A stretch of 64,000 bases of DNA from Glaciecola sp964446865 (GCA_964446865.1 CAYURD010000005.1:34419-98418), one strand, 5' to 3'; shown: positions 8,828 through 16,510, counted from the stretch's first letter. The notes: a model not told the origin generated them from the sequence alone. A program made the numbers and translations.

Positions 8828-9415
8828 ATGAAAGTACTATTTATTATCGTGACATTAATGTCATTGCTTTATCTTGGGGCGCAAACAAAAACATTTACAC
8901 ATTGGTGGACTGATGTATTTGTCCCAACTAGCTTACAAAACACGCAAAATATACAGGAAGCAAGCCTGTCTAATGCTGCAGCTAATGGCCTTGTTCAAAA
9001 CTTCGAGGCCCTAGAGAAGGCTAATAAAGAACAGATTGATATGTTAACAAAGCAGATAAATAAGCTAAGTATTGAGCTTGCGAATGTGCAAAAAAACCTA
9101 GCGACTGCACAAGATGAACTGTTATTGCAAAAAGCGACAAAAAAGCTAAAGGGCGTCGAAGTAAGTTTTGATGATGCGAATGACATCGTTAACAATGAGC
9201 CAAGCAATTCCACGCCAAGCAATTCCATGCCAAGCTATGCCTCGCAAAGTCATAACGAGCAATCAACCGTCAATGTCATACAACAGAATGAATCACAGCT
9301 TACTAACAATCAAATGCAGACTGAAAATGAGAAAAGGCTTCAGCAACAAGCGATTTTGCGTGAGTTAGCGCAAAAAATGGAACTCGCGTCTTTGTCGAGC
9401 TTAACATCAAGATAA
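8828..9415 (+). CDS. Bitopic coiled-coil protein, 195 aa
   Basis: An AAAGGACAT ribosome binding site precedes the ATG. A single N-terminal hydrophobic segment (about residues 2-18) has no clear cleavage site, so it is probably a membrane anchor with the rest outside the cytoplasm. Residues about 55-105 form a coiled coil (heptads of Leu/Ile with Lys/Glu). A low-complexity Ser/Asn/Pro linker follows, encoded partly by a 15-bp tandem repeat (9200-9244), and then a short helical tail. The stop overlaps the next start as TAATG, indicating translational coupling. Lying directly after the TolQ-like channel gene, it may be a stator-partner protein, although it lacks the Asp-containing TM pattern of ExbD or MotB. 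Confidence 0.72.
   Translation: MKVLFIIVTLMSLLYLGAQTKTFTHWWTDVFVPTSLQNTQNIQEASLSNAAANGLVQNFEALEKANKEQIDMLTKQINKLSIELANVQKNLATAQDELLLQKATKKLKGVEVSFDDANDIVNNEPSNSTPSNSMPSYASQSHNEQSTVNVIQQNESQLTNNQMQTENEKRLQQQAILRELAQKMELASLSSLTSR
9200..9244 (+). repeat. 15-bp tandem repeat, three units, in frame
   Basis: Units at 9200-9214, 9215-9229 and 9230-9244 (first unit CCAAGCAATTCCACG) encode PSNST, PSNSM, PSYAS. The first two differ by one base; the third is diverged. Confidence 0.8.
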
Positions 9416-10359
9416 TGGCGGATTTTGCTTCTCACCTTAAATATGCGATTGCGTCGATTTTAATTGTTATCGTGACAATAATAGTTGATGTGGCGTATTT
9501 TCAAGAGCCATCACAAGATGATCATCATAAGAAGGCGATTGAACAAGCGAAAATGCTTGCACAAAAACGTGTAAACGAGAAGAAAGCTGAAAACGAAACA
9601 CATACGCAAAACAAACTTCCTAAAGCAGCAATATCTAATACTGCAAGGTTAGTGTTTGTAGATATACCACTACCGTCACCTCAAGCTATACCGTTATCAC
9701 ACGAGAATAAGCCCGCTAAGCCTAGCGCTTTGTTAGGAACTTTAGGTAGTCACGGTGATGTTGAACCACCTTATGCCAATAAGGTGCAAAAGACTAATTT
9801 GAGGGCTGAAACAAGTAAGCTTGTCGATGTAAAAAATGAATCGCCAAAGGCATCTACAGTGGCTCAAAAAGTCAGTGAATTATCTGATCTAAAAGGCTCA
9901 CAGCGTGTGCTTTATTTCCCAAACGAAAACGCTGCTTTGCATAATAAAGAAAATGCTGGGGCGAATGAAAAGATTTTGAGATATATGCATAAGTGCTTAG
10001 ATGTGGGGCTGGCTGCCTTAGATGGCACCAATTTAATCATGTTAAACAAACCCGGGCACGTGAACTCGACCGAGTATATGGCGCAATATAGTCAATTAAT
10101 TAGAGTGGTTAGTGGTGCTAAGTTGCCACTAGAACAAGATTTACTATCCTTGTACGCGCCTAATAAATCGCTTGTCAGACTTTTTCCATATTGGTTTGAT
10201 CAAACACTTGGCTATTATTTAGCAAAACAATTGCACAACACAGAATTAACTCAATTTAGTGCGCAATATATGCTACAAAAAGGTAGCCTTTGGTTAACCG
10301 ATATATCAGTGAATAATGAAAATGTTACGCAAGCTTGGTTAATCAAGCAGGGCTGTTAA
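9415..10359 (+). CDS. Bitopic protein with periplasmic domain, 314 aa
   Basis: The start overlaps the preceding stop (TAATG). One membrane helix near the N-terminus (about residues 9-29, YAIASILIVIVTIIVDVAYF) contains an Asp at residue 25. In ExbD, TolR and MotB a TM Asp carries the ion, but there it sits near the cytoplasmic end, whereas here it is near the far end, so the analogy is weak. A Lys/Ala-rich helical region and disordered linker (about 40-175) lead to a C-terminal globular domain (about 180-314) with two Cys residues (CLDVG near 198 and the C-terminal Cys). No family recognised. Position after the TolQ-like gene suggests a partner in the same complex (inference). Confidence 0.72.
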   Translation: MADFASHLKYAIASILIVIVTIIVDVAYFQEPSQDDHHKKAIEQAKMLAQKRVNEKKAENETHTQNKLPKAAISNTARLVFVDIPLPSPQAIPLSHENKPAKPSALLGTLGSHGDVEPPYANKVQKTNLRAETSKLVDVKNESPKASTVAQKVSELSDLKGSQRVLYFPNENAALHNKENAGANEKILRYMHKCLDVGLAALDGTNLIMLNKPGHVNSTEYMAQYSQLIRVVSGAKLPLEQDLLSLYAPNKSLVRLFPYWFDQTLGYYLAKQLHNTELTQFSAQYMLQKGSLWLTDISVNNENVTQAWLIKQGC

Positions 10360-10412
10360 GCTCAAGCTTGATAGACTACACTATGAAGCTAAGATAATGT
10401 GAGAAGCTATCT

Positions 10413-10892
10413 ATGTATATTTTGCTTGGCCAGTTATTCGTCTATTTCCTAGCGTTTTGTGCTGAGCAAACAGCAAGTGCAATCGCGCCGTTTAGCAACA
10501 ACAGTATTCACCCTGCGCTGTCAGTCCAAGGCAGTATCTCAAATGAGCAAGAATCTCAATCTGTAGACGAGGGCTCAGTCAATCAGGCTTTTGAAACAAT
10601 TGAAGTTGTCTATCAAGTACAATTTGACTACTTTTCACCTGAACAAGCTAGTCAGTTTCATCGTTTCTACACTCAATACTCAGGGTATATCAAGCATACA
10701 TTGCGCTCACAAGGGCTGAGTAAGACCGAAGTCAGTTATACGAGCACGGCTGAGAAAGCGCTTATTCTTAATAATTTGCAAAAAACAGCGGAATTTTTGG
10801 GCTTTGAAGTATTAATTCGAACAGATGAACAGCGTATTAGCATACAGTTGCTCTCTACAAATGCGCGACAAATTCCTTACAAACAGTGGTGA
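10413..10892 (+). CDS. Small exported protein, 159 aa
   Basis: GAGAAG upstream of the ATG could serve as ribosome binding site. The first ~25 residues are hydrophobic with Ala-rich cleavage options (TASA near residue 24), so the product is probably periplasmic or secreted. The C-terminal 100 residues read as an alpha/beta domain (VVYQVQFDYF, a helix, EKALILNNL, FEVLIRTDEQ, ISIQLLS) of unknown family. It is the last gene of the plus-strand block; the next gene is convergent. Confidence 0.65.
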   Translation: MYILLGQLFVYFLAFCAEQTASAIAPFSNNSIHPALSVQGSISNEQESQSVDEGSVNQAFETIEVVYQVQFDYFSPEQASQFHRFYTQYSGYIKHTLRSQGLSKTEVSYTSTAEKALILNNLQKTAEFLGFEVLIRTDEQRISIQLLSTNARQIPYKQW

Positions 10893-10926
10893 AGGTCAAA
10901 TAAATTGACGCTTTTACCTGCAAGCA

Positions 10927-11754
10927 TCAAAGAGTGAAAAGGTATAAAATCCCCAATAAAATAGGTTGATGAAGTAAATAAATACTCAAACTGTGCTGGC
11001 CTGGCCATAACACAATCTTACTTATTAATGCCTTTCTACTGTTTGCTTGGTGAGCTGAGCCGTTTGGGCCGTTTGGGCCGTTTGGGCCGTTTGGGCCGTT
11101 TGGGCCATCTGGGCCATCTGGGCCATCTGAGCTAGGCGCCAAGGAGTTTAAAAAGCTAGCAAAATAGCGCTTAATAGGATCTTTTTTAAACCATGATGAA
11201 TGAGCAAGCGACACACCATAAAAAACCATGCCTAGCCAAGGAAATATACCAACATAATCGTTTGTATATGAAGGTAAGTTATCAAAAAGAATGTTAAAAG
11301 GCCATCTTCCCGGTAAAAGCTTAAAACTGCCAACTAGTAAAAATATACTACCTATCAAAAAACAGAAACGCGGATATCGAACAAAGCCAACAACTATTAT
11401 GCTTGATACTGCTAAAAAGTGAAGTACGCCAAAGAATATCCAATTTTTGGGGACAGTAAAATAAGTTACCACCGAAATCACAAGCGCGCTAATTGCAATT
11501 TGTGAGCATCTAAAAATAAACTTTTTGGCAATAAATGTAGCCTGATGAGCCAAGGTTAATGAAGCACCTAAACACAAAAAGAAGAGGGTGATAATGAGCC
11601 ATCTAAAATGCCGCCAGCCATCTCCATCAGGTGTGTCCCAATCAACAAAGTGATAAAATTTTAAGTCGTAAATAAAATGAAAAATAACCATTAATACTAT
11701 GGCTAAGGTTCTCACAATATCTAAGGTGTAATTTCGGTGTGCTAGTACATTCAT
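10927..11754 (-). CDS. DUF1624 (HGSNAT-like acyltransferase) membrane protein
   Basis: The start is placed at the ATG at 11754; a TTG at 11775 would add seven residues but has no ribosome binding site. The N-terminus (NYTLDIVRTLAIVLMVIFHF) with Asp and Arg in the first helix, followed by a His-containing loop, is typical of the DUF1624/heparan-alpha-glucosaminide N-acetyltransferase catalytic domain family, which move acyl groups across membranes. About seven or eight hydrophobic segments are visible. A loop before the last helix carries a Gly-Pro-Asp/Gly-Pro-Asn repeat encoded by a 9-bp tandem repeat (11061-11132). The substrate is unknown. It stands alone, convergent with the preceding block and divergent from csgD. 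Confidence 0.75.
   Translation of the reverse strand: MNVLAHRNYTLDIVRTLAIVLMVIFHFIYDLKFYHFVDWDTPDGDGWRHFRWLIITLFFLCLGASLTLAHQATFIAKKFIFRCSQIAISALVISVVTYFTVPKNWIFFGVLHFLAVSSIIVVGFVRYPRFCFLIGSIFLLVGSFKLLPGRWPFNILFDNLPSYTNDYVGIFPWLGMVFYGVSLAHSSWFKKDPIKRYFASFLNSLAPSSDGPDGPDGPNGPNGPNGPNGPNGSAHQANSRKALISKIVLWPGQHSLSIYLLHQPILLGILYLFTL
11061..11132 (-). repeat. 9-bp tandem repeat, eight units, coding Gly-Pro-Asn/Asp
   Basis: On the plus strand there are five copies of CGTTTGGGC (11061-11105), then two CATCTGGGC and one CATCTGAGC (to 11132). Because the unit is nine bases, copy-number change keeps the frame and only lengthens a cytoplasmic or periplasmic loop. Confidence 0.9.
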
Positions 11755-11951
11755 ATCGTTTTCTATATTAACCAATGTGAAGAAAAAGGGAAGGCCGATT
11801 GGTTAGGAACATCAATTGGTCTCGCTTCTCTTAAATTTCACTTAATATTTGTATCTCATTCTAATTCATCATAAATTAGGGTAGACTCAATTTATCGTAT
11901 TAAAATATAACAAGAATTAATTAAGTACGAAAAATTCTAAATGGAATTCAT

Positions 11952-12638
11952 ATGCCTCAATCAAAAGCATTTGTATTAACTAATCAACAAACGGAAGTTG
12001 GTGGCTCAAGACACTCATCATTAACGCATTTTTTGGATCTCGTTGATGCTTGTGGCCTAGATCTCATTGTTCGCACTCATTGTTTAGATGTCGACGCACT
12101 CTCGTTTTATAAGCTCATTTTTGTCGATGCACTGCATGCTAATAATCCGACCTTTTTTGAGCAGGCTATATTTAAAACATCTCATAAATCAAAGGCTGTT
12201 TTATTTGGTGTGAGTACCGATAATTCACACCTTGAAGAAATCGCTCTACGACATGGTTTAAGAGGTGTTTTTTATGCCAATGACAAGCTTGAGATCACCC
12301 TTAAAGGTATTCAGCAAGTGTTGTCGGGTAAAACTTGGTTTAAACGAGATACGATGGAGCAGGTCTTACATCAGTTAATTAGCGAAACAAGCAAACAAAG
12401 CGTCATAAACCCTTTGCCTAATGAACAGGCTTCTTCGCTAACGCGTCGAGAAAAAATGATCGTGTCGCTTATTGGGCAGGGCGCACAAAACAAAGAAATT
12501 GCACAACAACTTCACATCAGTATTAATACAGTTAAAACCCATGTGTATAGTATTTTTAGAAAGACAGATTGCCGTAATCGAGTGGAATTAATTAAATGGT
12601 CGCTTGAAACAAACGCAATTCAGAGGGTACAGAGCTGA
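11952..12638 (+). CDS. csgD: CsgD-like LuxR-family transcriptional regulator
   Basis: This protein has 228 residues (E. coli CsgD has 216). A C-terminal LuxR-type helix-turn-helix lies at about residues 158-215 (LTRREKMIVSLIGQG, then NKEIAQQLHISINTVKTH, then a final helix), preceded by a degenerate receiver-like domain (about 10-130) without the usual acidic phosphorylation pocket, as in CsgD. It is convergent with the csgG-csgF-csgE genes, with only four bases between stop codons. In enterobacteria CsgD activates the csgBA operon and cellulose genes and is itself c-di-GMP-linked. Assignment as the curli regulator rests on the domain type plus location; I place it as CsgD-like rather than proven orthologue. 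Confidence 0.8.
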   Translation: MPQSKAFVLTNQQTEVGGSRHSSLTHFLDLVDACGLDLIVRTHCLDVDALSFYKLIFVDALHANNPTFFEQAIFKTSHKSKAVLFGVSTDNSHLEEIALRHGLRGVFYANDKLEITLKGIQQVLSGKTWFKRDTMEQVLHQLISETSKQSVINPLPNEQASSLTRREKMIVSLIGQGAQNKEIAQQLHISINTVKTHVYSIFRKTDCRNRVELIKWSLETNAIQRVQS

Positions 12639-12660
12639 AGCCTTAAGCGGCTTGAGCTCT
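12631..12660. terminator. Inverted repeat over the convergent csgD/csgG ends
   Basis: Arms AGAGCTGAAGCC (12631-12642) and GGCTTGAGCTCT (12649-12660) pair at 11 of 12 positions around a 6-base loop. The arms contain the stop codon of csgD, and the loop the stop of csgG. There is no T-tract, so a bidirectional terminator or 3'-end stabiliser is only a possibility. Confidence 0.4.
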
Positions 12661-13419
12661 CCATACTCCTAAATTAATGCCTTTTAGCACTAATTCACTC
12701 ACTGCTTTTTCGATACTTTGTTTTACACACTCAAACATAGGTTCGTTTGTGGTGTAGCCAGCTTCAGCTTCTAATAGTCGCTTGTACGAGATGTATCTAA
12801 ACAAGCCAGCTCTAATCTCTTGGCTCAATACCTTTTTACTGGTCGATACAGACACTAACACTTGCCCCGTGCGCACGTCTACTGCGCGCATGTAAACGGT
12901 TATTTGGTCTTCTCGATAAAGCGTTGAAGAGCTAATGCCAAAATACTCCGCACCAAAACCACCCGTTCGTAAATTAGTATCATAAGAAACGATGCCGCCT
13001 TCAATAATAATATTGGCAGTCATCAGAGGCGGTAACTCAGCGCCTGGGTTTTTTTCTTGTGCTGCTGCTCGCACGATTTTACGTTCTGTTAAAATGTTTT
13101 GTAAGCCTTCACGCTCCACGGGTAAAAACCAGTCAGTTTCGCCTAAGGTTTGCATTAGTATTGAGGTTGCGCCTTGTGTCACCGCGGTAGAAAAAGAGCT
13201 TGCTCCCGTGCTTGTTTTATACTGTCCGGTTTGGTCTCTAAACCCATAAACTGATACAGGGATGCGGCCTACTGCTTTGGGTAAATCTCTTATATCACTT
13301 AAGGTGTCGGCGACTTCAATAACTTGAGCTTCTTGCTTTGCAGGTGGTACCCATTTACTCAGTGTAGAACATCCGCTTAGCAAGACTGCGCTTGCGAATA
13401 CAACTAATACGATTTTCAT
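12643..13419 (-). CDS. csgG: Curli secretion channel lipoprotein CsgG
   Basis: At 258 residues it is close to E. coli CsgG (277). The signal peptide ends in a lipobox LSGCS (Cys at residue 17), so the protein is an outer-membrane lipoprotein. The CsgG pattern follows: PVSVYGFRDQTGQYK near residue 55, TSILMQTLGETDWFLPVEREGLQNIL, an NIIIEGGIVSYD segment and ARAVDVRTGQVL-like strands. CsgG forms the nonameric pore through which curlin subunits leave the cell. The gene is downstream of csgF with a five-base gap, and last in the order curlin genes-csgE-csgF-csgG on the minus strand. Confidence 0.93.
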   Translation of the reverse strand: MKIVLVVFASAVLLSGCSTLSKWVPPAKQEAQVIEVADTLSDIRDLPKAVGRIPVSVYGFRDQTGQYKTSTGASSFSTAVTQGATSILMQTLGETDWFLPVEREGLQNILTERKIVRAAAQEKNPGAELPPLMTANIIIEGGIVSYDTNLRTGGFGAEYFGISSSTLYREDQITVYMRAVDVRTGQVLVSVSTSKKVLSQEIRAGLFRYISYKRLLEAEAGYTTNEPMFECVKQSIEKAVSELVLKGINLGVWRAQAA

Positions 13420-13424
13420 TTTGT

Positions 13425-13877
13425 TTAGCCAAACCTCGGTATTTCTACAATGGTGACTTCACCGGTCACTGTGTCAGTAATTTCAACAATTAAACTATCT
13501 GGATTACTTGTAATAAGCTCCACTTGAAAATCACCGCTGACAAACAACGAATTATCATCAAAAATACTTGGAATAGGGTCGCCATTCTCGTCAAACTCTT
13601 GCTCGTTAAATGCAAGGTTGGTGACTTCTCTCACTATCCTATTGATATATGCTCTCTCAAGTGAATCTTGAAGGCGATCGCCGTAAGTTCGCACATTAGT
13701 GGGCGCAGAATGCGTATTTTGTGCATTTGCTTTATTCAATAAAAAGCTGCCATTTAATGGATTCCCACCAAAGCTTGGATTTATGGGGGTGTACACCAAT
13801 TCTGAGCTTATCGCCGTGTTTGCGCTAAGCAATATGGCCATTGATAAGGCGCTTTTTGTTATTCTTCTTATTCGCAT
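13425..13877 (-). CDS. csgF: Curli assembly protein CsgF
   Basis: This protein of 150 residues has a signal peptide and the mature CsgF N-terminus with the conserved pattern LVYTPINPSFGGNPLNGSFL, which in E. coli inserts into the CsgG pore and holds the nucleator at the surface. The distal part is acidic with a final beta-rich segment (LIVEITDTVTGEVTIVEIP). It is four bases after csgE and five before csgG, so the three are one transcription unit. Confidence 0.92.
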   Translation of the reverse strand: MRIRRITKSALSMAILLSANTAISSELVYTPINPSFGGNPLNGSFLLNKANAQNTHSAPTNVRTYGDRLQDSLERAYINRIVREVTNLAFNEQEFDENGDPIPSIFDDNSLFVSGDFQVELITSNPDSLIVEITDTVTGEVTIVEIPRFG

Positions 13878-13881
13878 AAAT

Positions 13882-14289
13882 TTACCATTCGTCTTCTGCT
13901 AAATCGGGATTGTTTTCTTTTAAATCAGCTTGCGCCACTGCATCTACGAGGAGAACGACAGCTTGATTTACTTTTTGATCTAATGGCTGCAAGCGCCTGC
14001 CAAAATAAGTGCGGAATATGATTTTGTTATCAAAAATCACGTCTACCTGCGTACCCGCTTGGGGCACGATAGTTTCTTTAACCACCACATTTTTGCCAAA
14101 TGTATTGGGGATTTCTTGCCAAAAACGACTGAGTTGATTGGCAAAGTCATGGCCTTGCCGACTAATGGTGCTATCTAGTATTAAACCTGATATTTCAATT
14201 TCGCTTGTCTTAGCTTGCGTGTTTGCACATAGACAAAAAAAAATGAAGAGTAAACTACTTAGTCTTTTTATTGAGTTTAGTACGGCCAT
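13882..14289 (-). CDS. csgE: Curli periplasmic adaptor CsgE
   Basis: This protein of 135 residues has a cleavable signal peptide (LLFIFFCLCANTQA). The mature protein carries CsgE features: EISGLILDSTISRQGHDF, an FxxxW-type helix (FWQEIP), VVVKETIVPQAGTQVDVIF and a YFGRR segment. CsgE caps CsgG in the periplasm and selects curlin for export. Its start is 118 bases downstream of the large curlin gene; the gap holds a hairpin that may reduce read-through from the curlin genes into csgEFG. Confidence 0.9.
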   Translation of the reverse strand: MAVLNSIKRLSSLLFIFFCLCANTQAKTSEIEISGLILDSTISRQGHDFANQLSRFWQEIPNTFGKNVVVKETIVPQAGTQVDVIFDNKIIFRTYFGRRLQPLDQKVNQAVVLLVDAVAQADLKENNPDLAEDEW

Positions 14290-14342
14290 GAGTTCACAAC
14301 TTTCCGTGTGTTTTGTATGTAACTGAGTATTTATAGGTCACA

Positions 14343-14390
14343 AAAGGGCACCACATATAAGTGTAATGTCAATATATGTAAGCGCCCTTT
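14343..14390 (-). terminator. Hairpin between curlin gene and csgE (attenuator/terminator)
   Basis: Two nested inverted repeats (AAAGGGC/GCCCTTT at 14343-14349 and 14384-14390; ACATATA/TATATGT at 14353-14359 and 14373-14379) form an interrupted 14-bp stem. Read on the minus strand it begins about 17 bases after the curlin stop and ends in GCCCTTTTG, a short T-run. Partial termination here would keep curlin transcripts in excess over csgEFG. Confidence 0.6.
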
Positions 14391-14406
14391 ACCTAGATAA
14401 AGACTA

Positions 14407-15861
14407 TTACATTTGATTCACAACAGCAACGTTAAAATCACCTGTTTGTGAAACAGTCACTGAACCGCCAGTACCTGTAATTGAGCCAACCACTAAGTTG
14501 TCGTTGCCGACCTGTGTCACATTAAATGTGGTATCACTTGCCATCATTTGGAATGTACCGCCATCTTCAGCTGTCAACCAGTTGCCTGTGCCTTCTTGCA
14601 TAATGCTAACGGTGTTGTCACTTCCATTAATGACTAAGTCAAGAATGTTCAAGTCGCCAGACTGTTCGGCTGTCACAATGTTACCATTTGATTGGCCTAC
14701 TCTTGCAAGGGTGATTGCGGCATCATTCTGGTTACCCGTTTGTTGCAATAACACACCATTTGCGTCAGCAGCAACACCGTCGTCTAGTACCGCTTCAACT
14801 AAGCCTAAGTTTTCATTACCCGTTTGTTCAATTTGAACGGTGTTAACAAAGCCATTGAAGTTAACTGTGCTACCTACGTTATCGTCACCCACTTGCGTCA
14901 CTGAAAGGTTGTTAAATATACCTGATGACCCTGCATAGCCTTCGTTATTATTACCTTCTTGGATAATAGTGTAAGTATTTGCCGCGCTAGCAAGTGTATC
15001 GGTAGTCGCCATGTTGCCTGAACCGGTTTGTTGGACAAGCACTGTTTCATCGTCACCTTCAAATACGCCGATATCAAAAATGTTATCGTCACCTACTTGT
15101 TCAACGGTAATATCGTTGCCAGACCCGATTATAGCGAAGGTGTGTCTTGCTCCAGCGCCAATCACGCTTAAATCCACACTGTTGTCATTACCGGTTAGTT
15201 CAGTCATGTTAAAAATACTGTAAAAACCATCTTGGTAATAAGATACTGTGTTACCGTCACCAGTAAGTTGTCTTACATAAGCTTCGTTCCACTCATTATA
15301 CTGTTCAACGGTAATAGTGTTATCAGAACCAACAACCGTGTTGTTTGCCCAATGACCACCAAAATCGCCAGATGTAACAGAAATACTGTTGTTATCACCC
15401 TCTACCGCGTTGATCGAACGGTTCGTAATACCAAAAAAAGCTGGTGGGCCAGTTTGCACTGCCGTAAAGGTATTTTCATTACCGGTTACGCTTAATTCGA
15501 CGGTGGCACCTTCACCATCCTGTTCGATGAGTACTTCGTTACTATCGCCAGTCATGTCGCCAATAACGGTATTGTCGATGCCTATTTGCAAGACTTCAAC
15601 AAGGTTGCCGTCACCCACAACAGCAAACTGAGTACCATTAGTGTCACCTTCCTGAGTGACTATGCTTTCGTTGCCAAGTTCCGCACCTTCTGGTGCTTCT
15701 TGTGATATATCAATCACGTTACCAGCCGCAGCAGCCATAAAGTCACTGCTTGCAACATAGTTGTCTTCTTTGTTCTCAACCGCTTCTTGTGCGATAACAC
15801 TCGCGTTGGCACCAAACGCTAACATAAGTGCTGCAGCTACATTCGTTTTAGTAAATTTCAC
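14407..15861 (-). CDS. Very large CsgA-like curlin-repeat amyloid subunit
   Basis: The start is taken at the GTG at 15861, six bases after GGAG; the longest frame begins at a GTG at 15873. A signal peptide ends near AQ (residue 25). The mature ~460 residues consist of degenerate curlin repeats, recognisable by many Q-x-G-x-x-N signatures (for example VTQVGDDN, IEQTGNEN, LQQTGNQN, AEQSGDLN, VSQTGDFN) with beta-strand flanks, Asp/Asn rich and almost free of basic residues. E. coli CsgA has 131 mature residues and five repeats, so this is about three and a half times larger. It should be exported through CsgG and polymerise on the surface. It lies between the CsgB-like gene and csgE. Confidence 0.88.
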   Translation of the reverse strand: MKFTKTNVAAALMLAFGANASVIAQEAVENKEDNYVASSDFMAAAAGNVIDISQEAPEGAELGNESIVTQEGDTNGTQFAVVGDGNLVEVLQIGIDNTVIGDMTGDSNEVLIEQDGEGATVELSVTGNENTFTAVQTGPPAFFGITNRSINAVEGDNNSISVTSGDFGGHWANNTVVGSDNTITVEQYNEWNEAYVRQLTGDGNTVSYYQDGFYSIFNMTELTGNDNSVDLSVIGAGARHTFAIIGSGNDITVEQVGDDNIFDIGVFEGDDETVLVQQTGSGNMATTDTLASAANTYTIIQEGNNNEGYAGSSGIFNNLSVTQVGDDNVGSTVNFNGFVNTVQIEQTGNENLGLVEAVLDDGVAADANGVLLQQTGNQNDAAITLARVGQSNGNIVTAEQSGDLNILDLVINGSDNTVSIMQEGTGNWLTAEDGGTFQMMASDTTFNVTQVGNDNLVVGSITGTGGSVTVSQTGDFNVAVVNQM

Positions 15862-15895
15862 AGTATTCTCCACAGATGATTGCTTAATAACCCTA

Positions 15896-16510
15896 TTAGT
15901 TTTGGTATTGGGTTATGTTAACAACCATCTCATTCCCTATTTGACGCACAATAAAGTTTTGCCCGCCGAGTTGATTTACATTAGCAGTATTAGCATTGCC
16001 ATCTTGGATAATCTGAAATAAGTTATTTTCGCCTTGTTGATGCAAAACCACTTTGTTATCAAGACCAAGTTGAGTTATCTCAGCAACGTTGTTGTTACCT
16101 TGCTGAGTGACTTCTATCGCATTGCTGTCACTACCTGCCTGAATAATATTTGTTGTGTTGTATAGGCCGTATTGACCAATCGTAATAGTGCCGCCTAAAG
16201 CACCAGTAAAATTGACCGTTGTTGAAAGACTTCGTGATAATTCAGAGTCTTCTAAGTCGCTTGTAGTTGATAGGTCTTGAGCATCAGTTGGAAGGGCAAA
16301 CATACTGCAACCGAGCACTAACATCACAGAACAAAGTACCTTGCCTTTTGGTGTTGCAGCATTATCACTGACAACATTCGTGGCTTGAAATTTATCGAAT
16401 GATGGTAAATAGAATGGGCATTGCACGTTTGTACGCGTCCTTGTGAGTTTCAATAACTTTATATAACTACATCGACTATATAATATCTTTGTGTCGCAAA
16501 TTGCTATCAC
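15896..16510 (-). CDS. CsgB-like curlin-repeat protein (probable nucleator)
   Basis: The longest frame starts at a GTG at 16510, but the hydrophobic export segment (VMLVLGCSMFALPTDAQ) begins only near residue 62. Either the protein carries an unusually long n-region or translation starts further in, and I could not find a convincing inner start. The mature part has at least five repeats of about 22 residues with Q-x-G-x-x-N cores (ITIGQYGLYN, VTQQGNNN, ITQLGLDN, LHQQGENN, IQDGNAN). The last segment (VVNITQYQN) departs from the pattern, as in CsgB, whose final repeat anchors it to the cell. It is the first gene of the minus-strand curli operon. Confidence 0.8.
   Translation of the reverse strand: MIAICDTKILYSRCSYIKLLKLTRTRTNVQCPFYLPSFDKFQATNVVSDNAATPKGKVLCSVMLVLGCSMFALPTDAQDLSTTSDLEDSELSRSLSTTVNFTGALGGTITIGQYGLYNTTNIIQAGSDSNAIEVTQQGNNNVAEITQLGLDNKVVLHQQGENNLFQIIQDGNANTANVNQLGGQNFIVRQIGNEMVVNITQYQN

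Noticed and set aside
2..10892. Type VI secretion or Zorya-type defence assignment for the first block
   Set aside because: FHA and MotA-like proteins occur in those systems, but no Tss sheath/VgrG/ClpV, ZorB/C/D or helicase/nuclease gene is visible.
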